From NCBI GenBank assembly GCA_018061325.1, contig JAGOUJ010000012.1, forward strand, positions 1-34,515: DNA of 34,515 nt. Direction: 5' to 3'. Below are positions 16,252-25,235 of this stretch, piece after piece (position 1 is the first letter of the stretch; each line of letters starts with the position of its first letter). The position numbers and the translations under genes were made by a program. The DNA comes from Gammaproteobacteria bacterium (GTDB lineage Bacteria > Pseudomonadota > Gammaproteobacteria > UBA6186 > Azoamicaceae). The notes under the pieces are model-generated. The model did not search any database, was not told the origin of the DNA, and worked only from the letters and a program-made list of their open reading frames with translations.

Positions 16252-16363
16252 TGTCATCTCCTACCTGTCCCAGACGAAGGGTTAGACGCTCATTAAACCA
16301 CAAAGAATGGCTATTTGCAATGTTTGTAAGCTTTCTTATTTACTAAAATACTAAACAAATATA

Positions 16364-16405
16364 CAGCTTAAAATTCCCCCTTTGAAGGGGGAATTTTTGA
16401 AGCTG
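16364..16405. terminator. C-rich inverted repeat downstream of dotL
   Basis: AAATTCCCCC (16371-16380) and GGGGGAATTT (16387-16396) form a perfect ten-base stem with a six-base loop, extended by outer arms CAGCTT/AAGCTG. It lies 11 bases beyond the dotL stop, and on the minus strand the stem ends in TTTT, so it is well placed as the terminator of icmS-dotM-dotL. Its CCCCC/GGGGG core also resembles the repeats at 7271-7385 and 29627-29668. The remainder of the gap (16258-16363) is A/T-rich and shows no gene. Confidence 0.6.
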
Positions 16406-16415
16406 TGATCCAAAG

Positions 16416-18923
16416 CTATACCTTAGTATCATCACCCTCTTCATCATCATCGGGCTCTTCTTCTTCCTCCTCTAAACCAGAGGCTAGCAATCCTTCTAGA
16501 TCGGGCAAATCAGCGAGATCGTCTATAGGTAGATCTTGTTCCGAAATACGGGAAGATGATGGCGCAGGCGCAGCTGTCGCACCCACGCTTAAGGGATCGC
16601 CCCCAAACATACGGATCAGATCTTGTATAGCCTTCAGCAGCCCAGGCACATCCGATTCAAAATGAATTTCCGGGGGAAATTTTGTGGCACTTTCGATATC
16701 ACGAATAATTCCTTCTGCAATGCTGGTGGCTTCTTGTTCCGATTTCCCGCACAAACGCTCTATATGTTTTAGTTCCTCGCTGGTATTACCACGACGAATC
16801 AAGGGTAATGAAAAGAGCTCTTGGTTTTCTTTACCGATCATTTTAAGCACAATGGGTGTTACAAAAATTTTACTAAAGGCCGACATTTCATGTTCAAAAC
16901 CCGGATCCTCAAAGGGAACACTAAGCGATTTTTGTTTTTGAACTTCCTGCTCTAAAATAGCGATCAGTGCGGAAACCCCTCGTTCAAAGGGTTTTAAATG
17001 AATCGCACCTTGAAAGGCTTGTACAAGGACATCAATATCATGACTTTCTGCAAGCGTTGGCCGCACCAGATCCTGTGTGCCAAAAACCTGTTGAAAGCGT
17101 TTAAGCCTATTGTCCATTTCTAACAATGTTTTTTCGGCAGGCGGCTCAATCTTTAAAAACTGATTGAGTCGAATTTTTCTCACGGGTTTGGGGGCTGCAT
17201 AAAAAGTCTCTGCACGAATAATTTTTGATTTAAAGAAAATATGATATTCGCCCGGTCGTTGATCTTTGAGATCTAAGAGATCGATACGTTGACGCTTATC
17301 CACAGAGGCATTGCGGGTATCCATATAATTCATGGTTAAGCTATTAGAATCGACCTGAAAACCACTCACATTGGTGGTATAGGATTCCCCTGCCACCTTA
17401 TTAAAATATTCCCAGGTTTCTTGGGGATCTTCTAATTTCATACAAATTTTAATATTACAGTTTGCACCAATGGAAGCCGCTTCTTCTTTAGAGGCTTTCT
17501 GAAAAGCTGGTAAATCTTGGCCGGCAAAAATCGCAGAAAAACCAAGCGATCGGGCTTGAGCCGGTACAACCGCAAAACCTTCTACCGCATAATAGCCATA
17601 CTCATCCATAATACACACAAAGGGTGATTTGGCATTGGTGGGTTTTCTTAACACGACATCCGCATAATCACCTTCGACTTCATCCCCTAAACCCGAAGCC
17701 ATCATAGCCTTTAAAGAGGCCACGATAATTTTACCCAAATTCGATAACTCTTGGGGTGATTTTTCTAAGGCCGGTAATAAAACCACTAAAATACGACGGT
17801 TTAAAACCACGTCTTTTAAATCGACTTCGGCTAAATTGGTACGAATAATATGCCCATAGGTGTCCGCCAAAGAACCAAACACGCGCGTTAACTGCATGGT
17901 AATAAACCCGTGTTGTTCTCGCACTTCAGAAGCTTGATTGCCTTTCTTTTGTGGATTATAACCCGGAAGATTTCTAAGATAGGCGGTTAAGGGTTCTAGG
18001 ATTTCTTTGGGAAAATCATCTAAAGACACACTATAGGTATCTGAAATAGGAAATTGTTTATCGACCACAATCTGTTCTAATTTTTCTAAGATAAAATAAT
18101 CACGAATCGAATTAGCATCTAATAAAATATGACCGGCATCACGCATCACCGTGAGTACGCGCATCAGCGACTCTACAAAGTTGATAGCCCGACCCGTCCA
18201 CATATCATCGTTACCACCACCTTGCGGTTTACCGCCGGTCATAAGACTGACCACAAGCTGGGATAACATGCTGGAGGAACCCCGTGCAAAAGGATTCATC
18301 GTATTGGAAAGGCGGGTCTTCTGAGGCCCTAAAACATCGCGGGCACCCGTCATAAAATTAATAAGCAGAATGTCATCTTCTCGACCCATGCTGCGTACCA
18401 TCGAAAAAATCTTGGCAAATAAACTGTTATCACCCTTACCATCGATATAAATAAAACCACTGGCAAAGACCAATGAATTAAAGGCCATACCAATAAGGGC
18501 TTCGGTTTTACCACTACCGGTTGAGCCAAAAATTAAGACATGGGTTCGCATATCATCATTCGTAAACCACATTTCTTCGCGCGTGATGCGATCGTTGCCA
18601 AAAAAAGCAATGCCATCGCCTATTTTGGGCTTGGTCGATCCCGGTATCAGATCGTTATAATCTTTTAAATGCGCCGATCGTGGAATACGAAAGGGCAAGG
18701 TGCGTTCTCGGGTAATGGAAAAAACGAAAGTCGCACTACACAGAACCGCCGCAATATCGCTTACTAAGGGATAAAAAAAACTGCCCACAATACTGCTGCT
18801 AACGAGTATCAGCAGACATTCTGGTTTGGCAATAACTTCGGCAACCCGTACACCCAGCGGACGCGTATCTCTCGCGAGTTGACGTACCGATTGTTCTTGT
18901 TTGGCATCCATCCCTCGTATCAT
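16416..18923 (-). CDS. dotL: Dot/Icm type IV coupling protein DotL (IcmO)
   Basis: DotL is the VirD4-like ATPase that gathers effectors at the inner membrane and feeds them to the channel. The N-terminus has two membrane helices (about residues 35-70). Then comes the ATPase domain, with Walker A GSTGSGKT at 133-140 and Walker B FVCIMDE at 435-441. Segments such as YNDL and SMVRSMGREDD are shared almost verbatim with Legionella. The 835 residues are longer than the roughly 780 of Legionella. The extra length is C-terminal, where adaptors IcmS and IcmW dock, and ends in a strongly acidic tail of Glu and Asp. The start overlaps the dotM stop (ATGA), and its MIRGMDA mirrors the Legionella N-terminus. 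Confidence 0.97.
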   Translation of the reverse strand: MIRGMDAKQEQSVRQLARDTRPLGVRVAEVIAKPECLLILVSSSIVGSFFYPLVSDIAAVLCSATFVFSITRERTLPFRIPRSAHLKDYNDLIPGSTKPKIGDGIAFFGNDRITREEMWFTNDDMRTHVLIFGSTGSGKTEALIGMAFNSLVFASGFIYIDGKGDNSLFAKIFSMVRSMGREDDILLINFMTGARDVLGPQKTRLSNTMNPFARGSSSMLSQLVVSLMTGGKPQGGGNDDMWTGRAINFVESLMRVLTVMRDAGHILLDANSIRDYFILEKLEQIVVDKQFPISDTYSVSLDDFPKEILEPLTAYLRNLPGYNPQKKGNQASEVREQHGFITMQLTRVFGSLADTYGHIIRTNLAEVDLKDVVLNRRILVVLLPALEKSPQELSNLGKIIVASLKAMMASGLGDEVEGDYADVVLRKPTNAKSPFVCIMDEYGYYAVEGFAVVPAQARSLGFSAIFAGQDLPAFQKASKEEAASIGANCNIKICMKLEDPQETWEYFNKVAGESYTTNVSGFQVDSNSLTMNYMDTRNASVDKRQRIDLLDLKDQRPGEYHIFFKSKIIRAETFYAAPKPVRKIRLNQFLKIEPPAEKTLLEMDNRLKRFQQVFGTQDLVRPTLAESHDIDVLVQAFQGAIHLKPFERGVSALIAILEQEVQKQKSLSVPFEDPGFEHEMSAFSKIFVTPIVLKMIGKENQELFSLPLIRRGNTSEELKHIERLCGKSEQEATSIAEGIIRDIESATKFPPEIHFESDVPGLLKAIQDLIRMFGGDPLSVGATAAPAPSSSRISEQDLPIDDLADLPDLEGLLASGLEEEEEEPDDDEEGDDTKV

Positions 18924-20191
18924 GAGGGCACCGGATCGCTCGTAGATGGACCTTCAGATAGGGCTTCGGAAGGCTTGGGTGTTTTCTTAAGAATTTCGGC
19001 CTTTTCTTCATCGCTCGGCATATACATGACTTCAGAGAGCGCTATATTTAAAGCTTCTACGGCACCCTCTACTTTGGGTGTGCTTAAGGCACGTTTCATA
19101 CCCACTTCATAGTACCAATGGTTAAAAATACCCCCAACTTCTACCGCAGGTGTTTGTCTGCCCACATTGTTAATCACATACCACAAACGCCTATCCACAG
19201 GTTTAACCCATAGAAAATCGGCAGAAGCCACCACACCATCTTCTCGTGCCAATAAGAGCAAGGAAATAAAAAGGGTAAACTCGTAAGCATGTTCGCTAAA
19301 CAAAGCCTTTACTTTACTATTTTTAAGATATTGCGCACATAATGCATCAACCCCTTCACAATCTAAGGCGCCGTCTGCTGCAGAATTCGCTAATTGTATC
19401 AACAAAGCTCCTGCCGTTTTACCATCTCTGCAAGCCCGGCCTGCCAAGGCTGCAAACAACGCTTTTCGATGCGGCAGCATTTGTTCGACGCGCAGCAAAG
19501 GTCGACCTAATTGTGCACCAAAAGCCCGTTCTGCACGCGCTTTATGCAAGCGAAGGGTATATTCAGGCGTTTGCATCTTTGCAAAACGTTTTTCGCCTGC
19601 ATCTACTGATAAAATAGTGATCAGTTTATTTTTCTTGGCAAATTGAAGCGGTGTCATGGCCATTGCCCAAGGTCCCGTCTCTAAATCTGCTTCGACTAAA
19701 TCGGTTTGGGTGACAATTTTAATCTGTGGCCAATTGATTTGCTCCTGCAAGGCCAAACTGCGCATGGTAAATTTCTTTTTAAGCCGCGTGTGCACATTCG
19801 TTTTAAACACAATGATCGATAAACAAAGGAGATAAAGCGCAACAGGATAGCGTAAATACGATCCGGCAGCGTTACTCAGGGCTCCTGCTAAATCCAAACT
19901 CAGGGTATCTGTTGTTAAGTTCTGCGCCACTGTTAAATAGGCCTTTACAGAACCCAAAGCATCTGGCAATAAATGGCCCACCCATGGCAATTGTTCGGGT
20001 AAAAGCTTTAAAAAAAAGTAAATAAGCTGGAATTCTAATACACGAACCTTGAGGAAGAACCACTTAAACTGAGTGTGAAAATAATACCAAATGATCCCTG
20101 CTACCATTGAAATGAGGACAAGCAGCCAGAACATATAGTAGGCGTTTTTTTCTGCGCCCTGATCTTGTCCGCCCCCAGAATTACTAGCCAT
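18920..20191 (-). CDS. dotM: Dot/Icm coupling-complex protein DotM (IcmP)
   Basis: DotM is an inner-membrane partner of DotL. Its cytoplasmic domain in Legionella binds effectors with acidic C-terminal Glu-rich signals. The 423 residues start with a short polar tail, a membrane helix near 19-38, another near 110-130, then a large soluble domain. Typical segments are the helical WPQIKIVTQTDLVEADLETG and the GPWAMAMTPLQFAKK motif. Basic patches follow that would suit acidic ligands. It overlaps icmS by one base and dotL by four, so the three genes form one translationally coupled unit. Confidence 0.94.
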   Translation of the reverse strand: MASNSGGGQDQGAEKNAYYMFWLLVLISMVAGIIWYYFHTQFKWFFLKVRVLEFQLIYFFLKLLPEQLPWVGHLLPDALGSVKAYLTVAQNLTTDTLSLDLAGALSNAAGSYLRYPVALYLLCLSIIVFKTNVHTRLKKKFTMRSLALQEQINWPQIKIVTQTDLVEADLETGPWAMAMTPLQFAKKNKLITILSVDAGEKRFAKMQTPEYTLRLHKARAERAFGAQLGRPLLRVEQMLPHRKALFAALAGRACRDGKTAGALLIQLANSAADGALDCEGVDALCAQYLKNSKVKALFSEHAYEFTLFISLLLLAREDGVVASADFLWVKPVDRRLWYVINNVGRQTPAVEVGGIFNHWYYEVGMKRALSTPKVEGAVEALNIALSEVMYMPSDEEKAEILKKTPKPSEALSEGPSTSDPVPS

Positions 20192-20541
20192 TAATCTGAC
20201 ATCAAATCATCTAAGGGGACATTTTTGACCGAGCTTGCACGGTTAATAAACTCATACAAAACATCCGTCACGCATAGTAGACGTAAAACCGAAGGTGTGT
20301 GGTTATCCAATCGCACAGCCACACCTAACTTTGCCGTCTGCTCATTTTCAAAACTAAGTCCTAATCCATAACCCAGACAAAAAGCGCAGAGCTGATCGGC
20401 ACGGCGTAACAAAGCAGGCAATAAGCCTGTTAGCGAAAAAACGTGATCCAGGCTCACGGGCTGTCCTTTCACGGTATATTCACAACCGATAGACTGCGAA
20501 ATGGCTTTAAGCTGCGTTGAAAAATCCAAACCTTTCTCCAT
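20191..20541 (-). CDS. icmS: Dot/Icm effector chaperone IcmS
   Basis: IcmS is the small acidic partner of IcmW in the DotL-bound adaptor module. The 116-residue product carries the family core: VSLDHVFSLTGLLPALLRRADQ, LCAFCLGYGLG, and TPSVLRLLCVTDVLYEFI. It ends PLDDLMSD like the Legionella protein. A GTG nine codons upstream is in frame, but the ATG at 20541 (MEKG) lines up with the known N-terminus. It is followed immediately by dotM with a one-base overlap. In Legionella icmR and icmQ lie at this junction, and there is no room for them here. Confidence 0.95.
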   Translation of the reverse strand: MEKGLDFSTQLKAISQSIGCEYTVKGQPVSLDHVFSLTGLLPALLRRADQLCAFCLGYGLGLSFENEQTAKLGVAVRLDNHTPSVLRLLCVTDVLYEFINRASSVKNVPLDDLMSD

Positions 20542-20594
20542 CTTTAAAATGGCAAGACAGTCTATCACCTATTGGCGGGTTATACTCTTATGTT

Positions 20595-20623
20595 ATAGTA
20601 ATAAACTAAACCTAAGTTGACAA
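20595..20623 (-). promoter_or_regulatory. Predicted promoter of icmS-dotM-dotL
   Basis: On the minus strand TTGTCA (20623-20618) is followed after 17 bases by TACTAT (20600-20595). It lies about 55 bases before icmS. The gap to the divergent dotD (20542-20694) contains no gene. A dotD promoter is presumably there but I could not pick a convincing pair of boxes. Confidence 0.45.
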
Positions 20624-20694
20624 GCAAGTCATTTGGTTGCTTCAATGACTATAGGGTTTCCGTAGGTTCTGTTCTTGAGGGTGGTTGACTGAAC

Positions 20695-21210
20695 ATGAAA
20701 AAAAATGCTTTTACTATCCTGATCTTGTTCATGTTAACGCTACAAAGCGCCTGTAGCGTGCTCAAAGAAACATCCCCCTCTGCCAGTATAGATCTGGCAA
20801 CCAGCAGCGCTAAGGATTCCTTCAATCCAGGGTCTATCGAAGATCAACTGGTACATGCTGCAAAGTCTATCGAGCAATCGCTGAGCGTGCTAGCCGCGGC
20901 TGAACAAGCAGAAAGCCCCCCCATCTTGGATACAGCACCATTGACAACCCCTGAAGGCGGCATGAGTGCTAAAGTCGATCTCGAATGGACCGGGCCACTC
21001 GCACCTTTGGTACAAAAAATTGCCGACTTAAGCCAGTATCGGGTGAAGTTTTTAGGGAAAGAGCCCCCTATTCCTATTCTGATTTCTATTAGCGTCAAGG
21101 CTGCGATGATGGCCGATGTCCTACAAAATGCTAGCCTACAGGCAGGCAAACGTGCCTATATCTTGGTCTTCCCGAAGGATAGAATCATTGAAGTTAGGTA
21201 TTTGCAATGA
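20695..21210 (+). CDS. dotD: Dot/Icm outer-membrane lipoprotein DotD
   Basis: DotD is an outer-membrane lipoprotein that, with DotC, brings DotH to the outer membrane to form the secretin-like core. The 171-residue protein has a signal peptide with lipobox LQSAC (acylated Cys20) and a disordered linker. Its C-terminal domain of the N0/secretin type, about residues 95-171, includes LVQKIADLSQYRVKFLG and a final VIFP-like VFPKDRIIEVRY strand. It opens the plus-strand series dotD-dotC-dotB-icmT-dotJ. Its stop overlaps the dotC start by four bases (ATGA). Confidence 0.94.
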   Translation: MKKNAFTILILFMLTLQSACSVLKETSPSASIDLATSSAKDSFNPGSIEDQLVHAAKSIEQSLSVLAAAEQAESPPILDTAPLTTPEGGMSAKVDLEWTGPLAPLVQKIADLSQYRVKFLGKEPPIPILISISVKAAMMADVLQNASLQAGKRAYILVFPKDRIIEVRYLQ

Positions 21211-22001
21211 TGCGCTGCTGGCTCCACCTGCTAGCCCTCACCCTTGTCCTTAGCCTATCGGGCTGTAAAACAAAGGATAACAGTGCGGATACTTTAACAA
21301 CTCTCCAAAAACTCTCACCCGGATCGAGCAAATCGGCTGTGGGGGCCATCCGCACACAAATTCTACGCGACACTGCCCTGAGTGTGGGAGCCCGAGGCGG
21401 TCTGGCTTGGCGCTCTGCGAAGATCAATGCGGTTCTTGTGCAAAATCAAAGCTTACTCTACAGAATTTTCAATTTTAATGCGATGTTACTGGATAAAAAC
21501 GTCCTGCCCCCTATACTGACCGAAGCGAGAAACACTTTAAGCCTGGGAGGAACGGATACGATTCGTATTGCTGATCGCACCTATCAAATTCTTAATCAGG
21601 CCCGTTTTGTAAGCGCAGCACCTAACTGGCGGGATTACTTATGGTTATCCTTTACACCCCCTGAAACACCCGACCGTACACTGCTACCCCGTACCGCGGT
21701 AGAACGACTGATCTGGAAAAAATATACCCAAGAAGGGTGGCGCGCAGGGATCCAGCAAGCGGAACTTATTTTTAAAGAAAATATCGCCCGTTTACAACGC
21801 GATTTTGAAGGCATGATTCGTTACAGAACCTTGCTGGCTCAACAGATGGTCAGCCCTCCTTATGTGGCTGAAACCGATATGGGTGTGACCGGCGGGGGAT
21901 CCGATTTAACGGTGAGCGATCGTGTGCTTCGCATTACAGCCTTCCCTACCCTACAAAACGATAGCCAAAATTGGAAAACCGAGATTATTCCGCATGAGTG
22001 A
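21207..22001 (+). CDS. dotC: Dot/Icm outer-membrane lipoprotein DotC
   Basis: DotC is the second outer-membrane lipoprotein of the core complex. The signal peptide ends in lipobox LSLSGC (Cys20). The mature part carries family segments ALSVGARGGLAWRSAKIN, IYRIFNFN-like LYRIFNFNAMLL, LPPILTEARNTL, and the W-R-D-Y-L segment near residue 140. The 264 residues are slightly short of the Legionella protein (about 300). It overlaps dotD by four bases and dotB by eight, indicating coupled translation of the outer-membrane pair with the ATPase. Confidence 0.95.
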   Translation: MMRCWLHLLALTLVLSLSGCKTKDNSADTLTTLQKLSPGSSKSAVGAIRTQILRDTALSVGARGGLAWRSAKINAVLVQNQSLLYRIFNFNAMLLDKNVLPPILTEARNTLSLGGTDTIRIADRTYQILNQARFVSAAPNWRDYLWLSFTPPETPDRTLLPRTAVERLIWKKYTQEGWRAGIQQAELIFKENIARLQRDFEGMIRYRTLLAQQMVSPPYVAETDMGVTGGGSDLTVSDRVLRITAFPTLQNDSQNWKTEIIPHE

Positions 22002-23136
22002 ATGGCTACTACCCGAGGAACCCATCCGCTTTAGCACCGAATCGCTGGATAAGGTCCTGCTCCATTGTGTAAATCTTTCAGCCTCGGACGTCACTTTACA
22101 AACCAATAGCCCGATTCTTGCCGAAGTGCATGGATGTCTACACCCCGTCACCAACCGTCGCTTATCGAATACCGAAGTAGGCGATATGCTGAATGCCATT
22201 TATGGCTCTAATGGCACAACGCAGATTTACAGCGGTAAGGATGTAGACACGCAATATGAGATTCGCCCCAATAGAAGCCAACGCTTTCGCTTTAGGGTCA
22301 ATGGCACAGGCTGCCAAGTGGAAGGGCATGATGGCCTACAAATTACGCTGCGTAGCATTCCCAGTACCCCCCCAGACTTAAAGACCCTCGATATCGAACC
22401 CGCCATTTTAGAAGCCATGGCCCCCGATCAGGGCACAGTCATTGTGACCGGTCCTACGGGATCAGGTAAAAGCACACTGCTCGCGGCTATCATTAAACAT
22501 CTGGCTGAGCAAAGCGAGGGTAATCGTAAAATACTTACCTATGAATCCCCCATTGAATTTGTTTACGATAGCGTAGGGATGCCCTCTTCCATTATCAGCC
22601 AATCAGAAATTCCCCGTCATCTACCCAGTTTTGCAGCCGGTGTACGCAATGCCTTGCGCCGAAAACCCCGCTTGATTTTGGTGGGTGAAGCACGGGATGT
22701 CGAAACCATCAGTGCAGTGATTGATGCTGCTTTAACAGGACATCCTTGTTATACCACCTTGCATAGTAATGGCGTTTCTGATGCGGTAAGACGTATGATT
22801 TCAACCTTTCCTGCCGAAGAACGCAATGGACGGGCCTTGGACATTTTAGAAACCCTACGTCTAATTGTCTGGCAAAGACTTGCACCCAGCACCGATGGTA
22901 AGCGGATAGCCTTACGAGAATATTTAGCTTTTGATCAAGAAGTGCGCGATATTTTGATCAAAACCCCGGTCGAACGCTTGTCTGCCAAAACCCGAGAATT
23001 ACTGCGAGAACGTGGCCAACCCATGTATATCGATGCGAAACGCAAATTTGAACAAGGCATTCTAGGCGAACGCGAATTCCGTATCATTGAAACCCGTTCA
23101 AAAATGGCCGATAAAGACGCAGGCTTAACCGAATAA
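21994..23136 (+). CDS. dotB: Dot/Icm secretion ATPase DotB
   Basis: DotB is a hexameric VirB11/PilT-type ATPase that docks from the cytosol onto DotO and energises secretion. The 380-residue protein has an N-terminal PAS-like domain. The RecA-like domain follows, with Walker A GPTGSGKST at 153-161, the Asp box around YESPIEFV, Walker B-type LILVGEARD at 227-235, and the His box GHPCYTTLHSN near 250-259. The open frame reaches 21922, but the ATG at 21994 (MSEWLLPEEP) matches the family start. It overlaps the dotC 3' end by eight bases. Confidence 0.96.
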   Translation: MSEWLLPEEPIRFSTESLDKVLLHCVNLSASDVTLQTNSPILAEVHGCLHPVTNRRLSNTEVGDMLNAIYGSNGTTQIYSGKDVDTQYEIRPNRSQRFRFRVNGTGCQVEGHDGLQITLRSIPSTPPDLKTLDIEPAILEAMAPDQGTVIVTGPTGSGKSTLLAAIIKHLAEQSEGNRKILTYESPIEFVYDSVGMPSSIISQSEIPRHLPSFAAGVRNALRRKPRLILVGEARDVETISAVIDAALTGHPCYTTLHSNGVSDAVRRMISTFPAEERNGRALDILETLRLIVWQRLAPSTDGKRIALREYLAFDQEVRDILIKTPVERLSAKTRELLRERGQPMYIDAKRKFEQGILGEREFRIIETRSKMADKDAGLTE

Positions 23137-23146
23137 GGATTGCTCT

Positions 23147-23404
23147 ATGCCTATCTTAGATAGCACGCACTGGCGCGATGTAGCACGCACCCCCCGATTT
23201 TATTTTATGGATGCCTGGTCTGCCCTACCCATTTTGCTTTTTCTGATGCATATGCGTCTATGGACCTTTATCTTTTCTCTTGTCTGCATGAGCTTTTTTA
23301 TTATTTTGGAAAAATTTAAATTTACGGTCCCTGTTTTTTTTCGCTGGCTACGTGCAACCTTGGCCGGCCCCTTACGCAGCGCTAGACCTTGGTGGCGTGT
23401 ATGA
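23147..23404 (+). CDS. icmT: Dot/Icm inner-membrane protein IcmT
   Basis: IcmT is a small inner-membrane protein required for secretion and, in Legionella, for pore formation on host exit. The 85 residues match the family along their full length: HWRDVARTPRFYFMDA, two membrane segments, the FKFTVPVFFRWLRA segment, and the terminal AGPLRSARPWWR. In Legionella icmT precedes icmS. Here it has moved next to dotB, ten bases downstream, with its own AAGGA site. Confidence 0.95.
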   Translation: MPILDSTHWRDVARTPRFYFMDAWSALPILLFLMHMRLWTFIFSLVCMSFFIILEKFKFTVPVFFRWLRATLAGPLRSARPWWRV

Positions 23405-23447
23405 TGGTTATGATGGACCTAACATACCTAAATAACGAGCGTCCTCT

Positions 23448-23651
23448 ATGAACCGAGCGGCACGCGTTGCAGAACAAAGTGATTTTCATCAGCGAAATTT
23501 TGTTTTTTTGATTAAATTAATCTATGTCTTGATTGTCGTTGCTTTTTGCCTGATCGGCCTTTTGTTTTATCAACATTTCACCCAGCCCGCACCACAGTAT
23601 TTTATTACAACGACAGATGGCAGGTTGATTGAGATAAAGCCTAACCCTTAA
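23448..23651 (+). CDS. dotJ: Short DotJ (IcmM)-like membrane protein
   Basis: DotJ is a shortened relative of DotI and forms a complex with it in the inner membrane. This 67-residue protein has the DotI-like N-terminus: a basic cytoplasmic leader, one membrane helix (about residues 21-42) and the segment PAPQYFITTTDGRLIEIKP, which corresponds to the start of the DotI periplasmic part. It then stops, so the DotI C-terminal domain is missing, as in DotJ. Legionella DotJ is about 94 residues. It could also be a truncated DotI copy. It ends 30 bases from the convergent dotI-like gene. Confidence 0.75.
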   Translation: MNRAARVAEQSDFHQRNFVFLIKLIYVLIVVAFCLIGLLFYQHFTQPAPQYFITTTDGRLIEIKPNP

Positions 23652-23680
23652 CAGCTCTTGAATACATCCTCTGCAGTACC

Positions 23681-24343
23681 CTACATTGGCGGGATCTCTT
23701 CCATGGCATATTTTAACACTAAAATGCCGCGCGGAGCGTCGCTTACGGGTACACGCATCACAATCAGTGTAATCTGATAGTACTCATTATTGATAAAGCC
23801 AACGCTTTGATATTTAAATTGGACAGGGATCTGGATCTTCCACATATAACGACCCGCAAAAACTTTCTCTAAAACCACATGCGGTGCATCTAAAGGTATG
23901 GTTTTGAGCACTAATTTTCTGTCTAGGACTTTTTCTACAATTTTAAACTTTTTTAGAGACTCCTGATATTCGGTATAGCCTGCAGGCATAAAGAAAATAT
24001 TGCTTGCCTGAACGAGGGTTTCATGGTTGACAAAATTAAAGGTGTTAATCGTCATCACCAAATCGGCTACCCAATTGAGTAAGACATTTTCTTGCTGATT
24101 GGAAACATCTAAGGGTTGTTCAGCTATTAAAGCGCCTTCTGCGGTGCTCTGAAAAACAACCGGTACCGGAGCGATATCTGCCCTTAAAAAGAGATTAAAC
24201 TGCAACAAAAGGCAAACCAAGATCCCTAACAAGAGAAGACAGCCTACCATCCAAAAGGCGCGATCGCGATAAAAAATACGCTGTTCGATCACAAGCGCTT
24301 CTGTCTCTTTCATCGTTTTTACTGTTTCAACATTAACTGCCAT
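23681..24343 (-). CDS. DotI/IcmL family protein, copy A
   Basis: Members of this family are inner-membrane proteins with a periplasmic VirB8-like (NTF2-fold) domain. This 220-residue copy has a cytoplasmic leader of about 30 residues and a membrane helix near 32-53. The periplasmic domain contains LNWVADLVMTINTFNFVN, FFMPAGYTEYQESLKK, the W-K-I-Q-I-P-V strand and a final VSDAPRGILVLKYAM segment. The last is the family's hallmark (D-A-P-R/K-G-I). It is more diverged than the copy beside dotH. It starts at an ATG behind AAGGAA and lies on the minus strand, 64 bases downstream of copy B. Whether it replaces or supplements DotI is unknown. Confidence 0.85.
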   Translation of the reverse strand: MAVNVETVKTMKETEALVIEQRIFYRDRAFWMVGCLLLLGILVCLLLQFNLFLRADIAPVPVVFQSTAEGALIAEQPLDVSNQQENVLLNWVADLVMTINTFNFVNHETLVQASNIFFMPAGYTEYQESLKKFKIVEKVLDRKLVLKTIPLDAPHVVLEKVFAGRYMWKIQIPVQFKYQSVGFINNEYYQITLIVMRVPVSDAPRGILVLKYAMEEIPPM

Positions 24344-24407
24344 GGACTATTTCCTTCCATTAAATCGACGACCTAGTGCGCACTCAGAAAAACTTATCGA
24401 ATAGATA

Positions 24408-25058
24408 CTAACTATCCGCCTCTAAAATTAATTGCGATAGTGCAATACCGTCTTTGTAACGCAATAGGGATACCCGTTCTACCCGTGCGAAGACAGTGCC
24501 TGATTGCTTAATGATCTCATTTTCAGAATTCTGGTACACCACCAACAGGGGGATTTTTACATCCCAGCTATAGGGCACATCCACTTGCAATTGACCCGCG
24601 CGCACCACCGTTGCAGGTCCTGTCACACTGGCGGAAACCACTTGTCGTTTCGCTTTTACCGCTTCCATATTGGTTGAAGCTTGCAGCGCATGTAGAAAAG
24701 CTTGATAACCTGCCGGTATAAAATAATCTGCAGCATTTTGCAGTGACCGACGCCAAGTCACATAATCCATACTATAAATGTCGATCACCGCGCTGGTCAC
24801 CCATTGTAATACAAGATCCGGATCGTCATAGTAAGGCTTATCTAAACGTACCACAGGTAGCGGGCGTGTATCCGTACTGGTCGCAAAGTATAAGGGCTTT
24901 GGCCAAGCAACACGCTGATAAGTTATTAAACAAGTTAACAACAATAGCATGGTCAATAACAAAGTAACTGCTATACATAATTGGCGATAGGCCTGCTCAT
25001 AAAACAGGTTTCGCATCAGCACATGTTCTACACCACGCGGGGCTGGATTGAGCGCCAC
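24408..25058 (-). CDS. DotI/IcmL family protein, copy B
   Basis: This 216-residue VirB8-like protein has one membrane helix (about residues 27-48). A periplasmic domain follows, with VLQWVTSAVIDIYSMDYVTWR, YFIPAGYQAFLHALQAS, and SVTGPATVV, then WDVKIPLLVVYQNSENE. The late D-A-P-R-G-I motif is altered to YKDGIALSQL. It starts at a GTG (25058) six bases after AAGGAG. It heads a minus-strand pair with copy A, facing away from copy C and dotH. Coxiella also carries more than one IcmL, so duplication is a known theme in this group. Confidence 0.87.
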   Translation of the reverse strand: MALNPAPRGVEHVLMRNLFYEQAYRQLCIAVTLLLTMLLLLTCLITYQRVAWPKPLYFATSTDTRPLPVVRLDKPYYDDPDLVLQWVTSAVIDIYSMDYVTWRRSLQNAADYFIPAGYQAFLHALQASTNMEAVKAKRQVVSASVTGPATVVRAGQLQVDVPYSWDVKIPLLVVYQNSENEIIKQSGTVFARVERVSLLRYKDGIALSQLILEADS

Positions 25059-25235
25059 ACCATACTCCTTCTGAAAGACACTCGCTTAGTATATACATAC
25101 TAGACGCAATACTACTGACAATCTTCGACAGCTCTTGTACAATAGGAGACTGGTTATCCGTAAGAAAGCGCCTGCTATACTAAAGCAAGACTACTTGCAG
25201 ACTCGCAAGCGCGGCTCAAATGAGGTTGACGATTG
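25059..25235. promoter_or_regulatory. Divergent promoter region between dotI-like copies B and C
   Basis: The 177-base gap separates the start codons of copies B (minus) and C (plus) and must hold both promoters. On the plus strand TATACT at 25176-25181 is a good -10 box, though without a strong -35. On the minus strand TTGTCA near 25120 could be a -35 box, with an A/T-rich stretch about 17 bases further. No gene is evident in it. Confidence 0.35.

Noticed and set aside
20542-20694. PmrA- or CpxR-type regulator boxes upstream of icmS and dotD
   Set aside because: No pair of the expected direct repeats (TTAA-type or GTAAA-type) with correct spacing was found.
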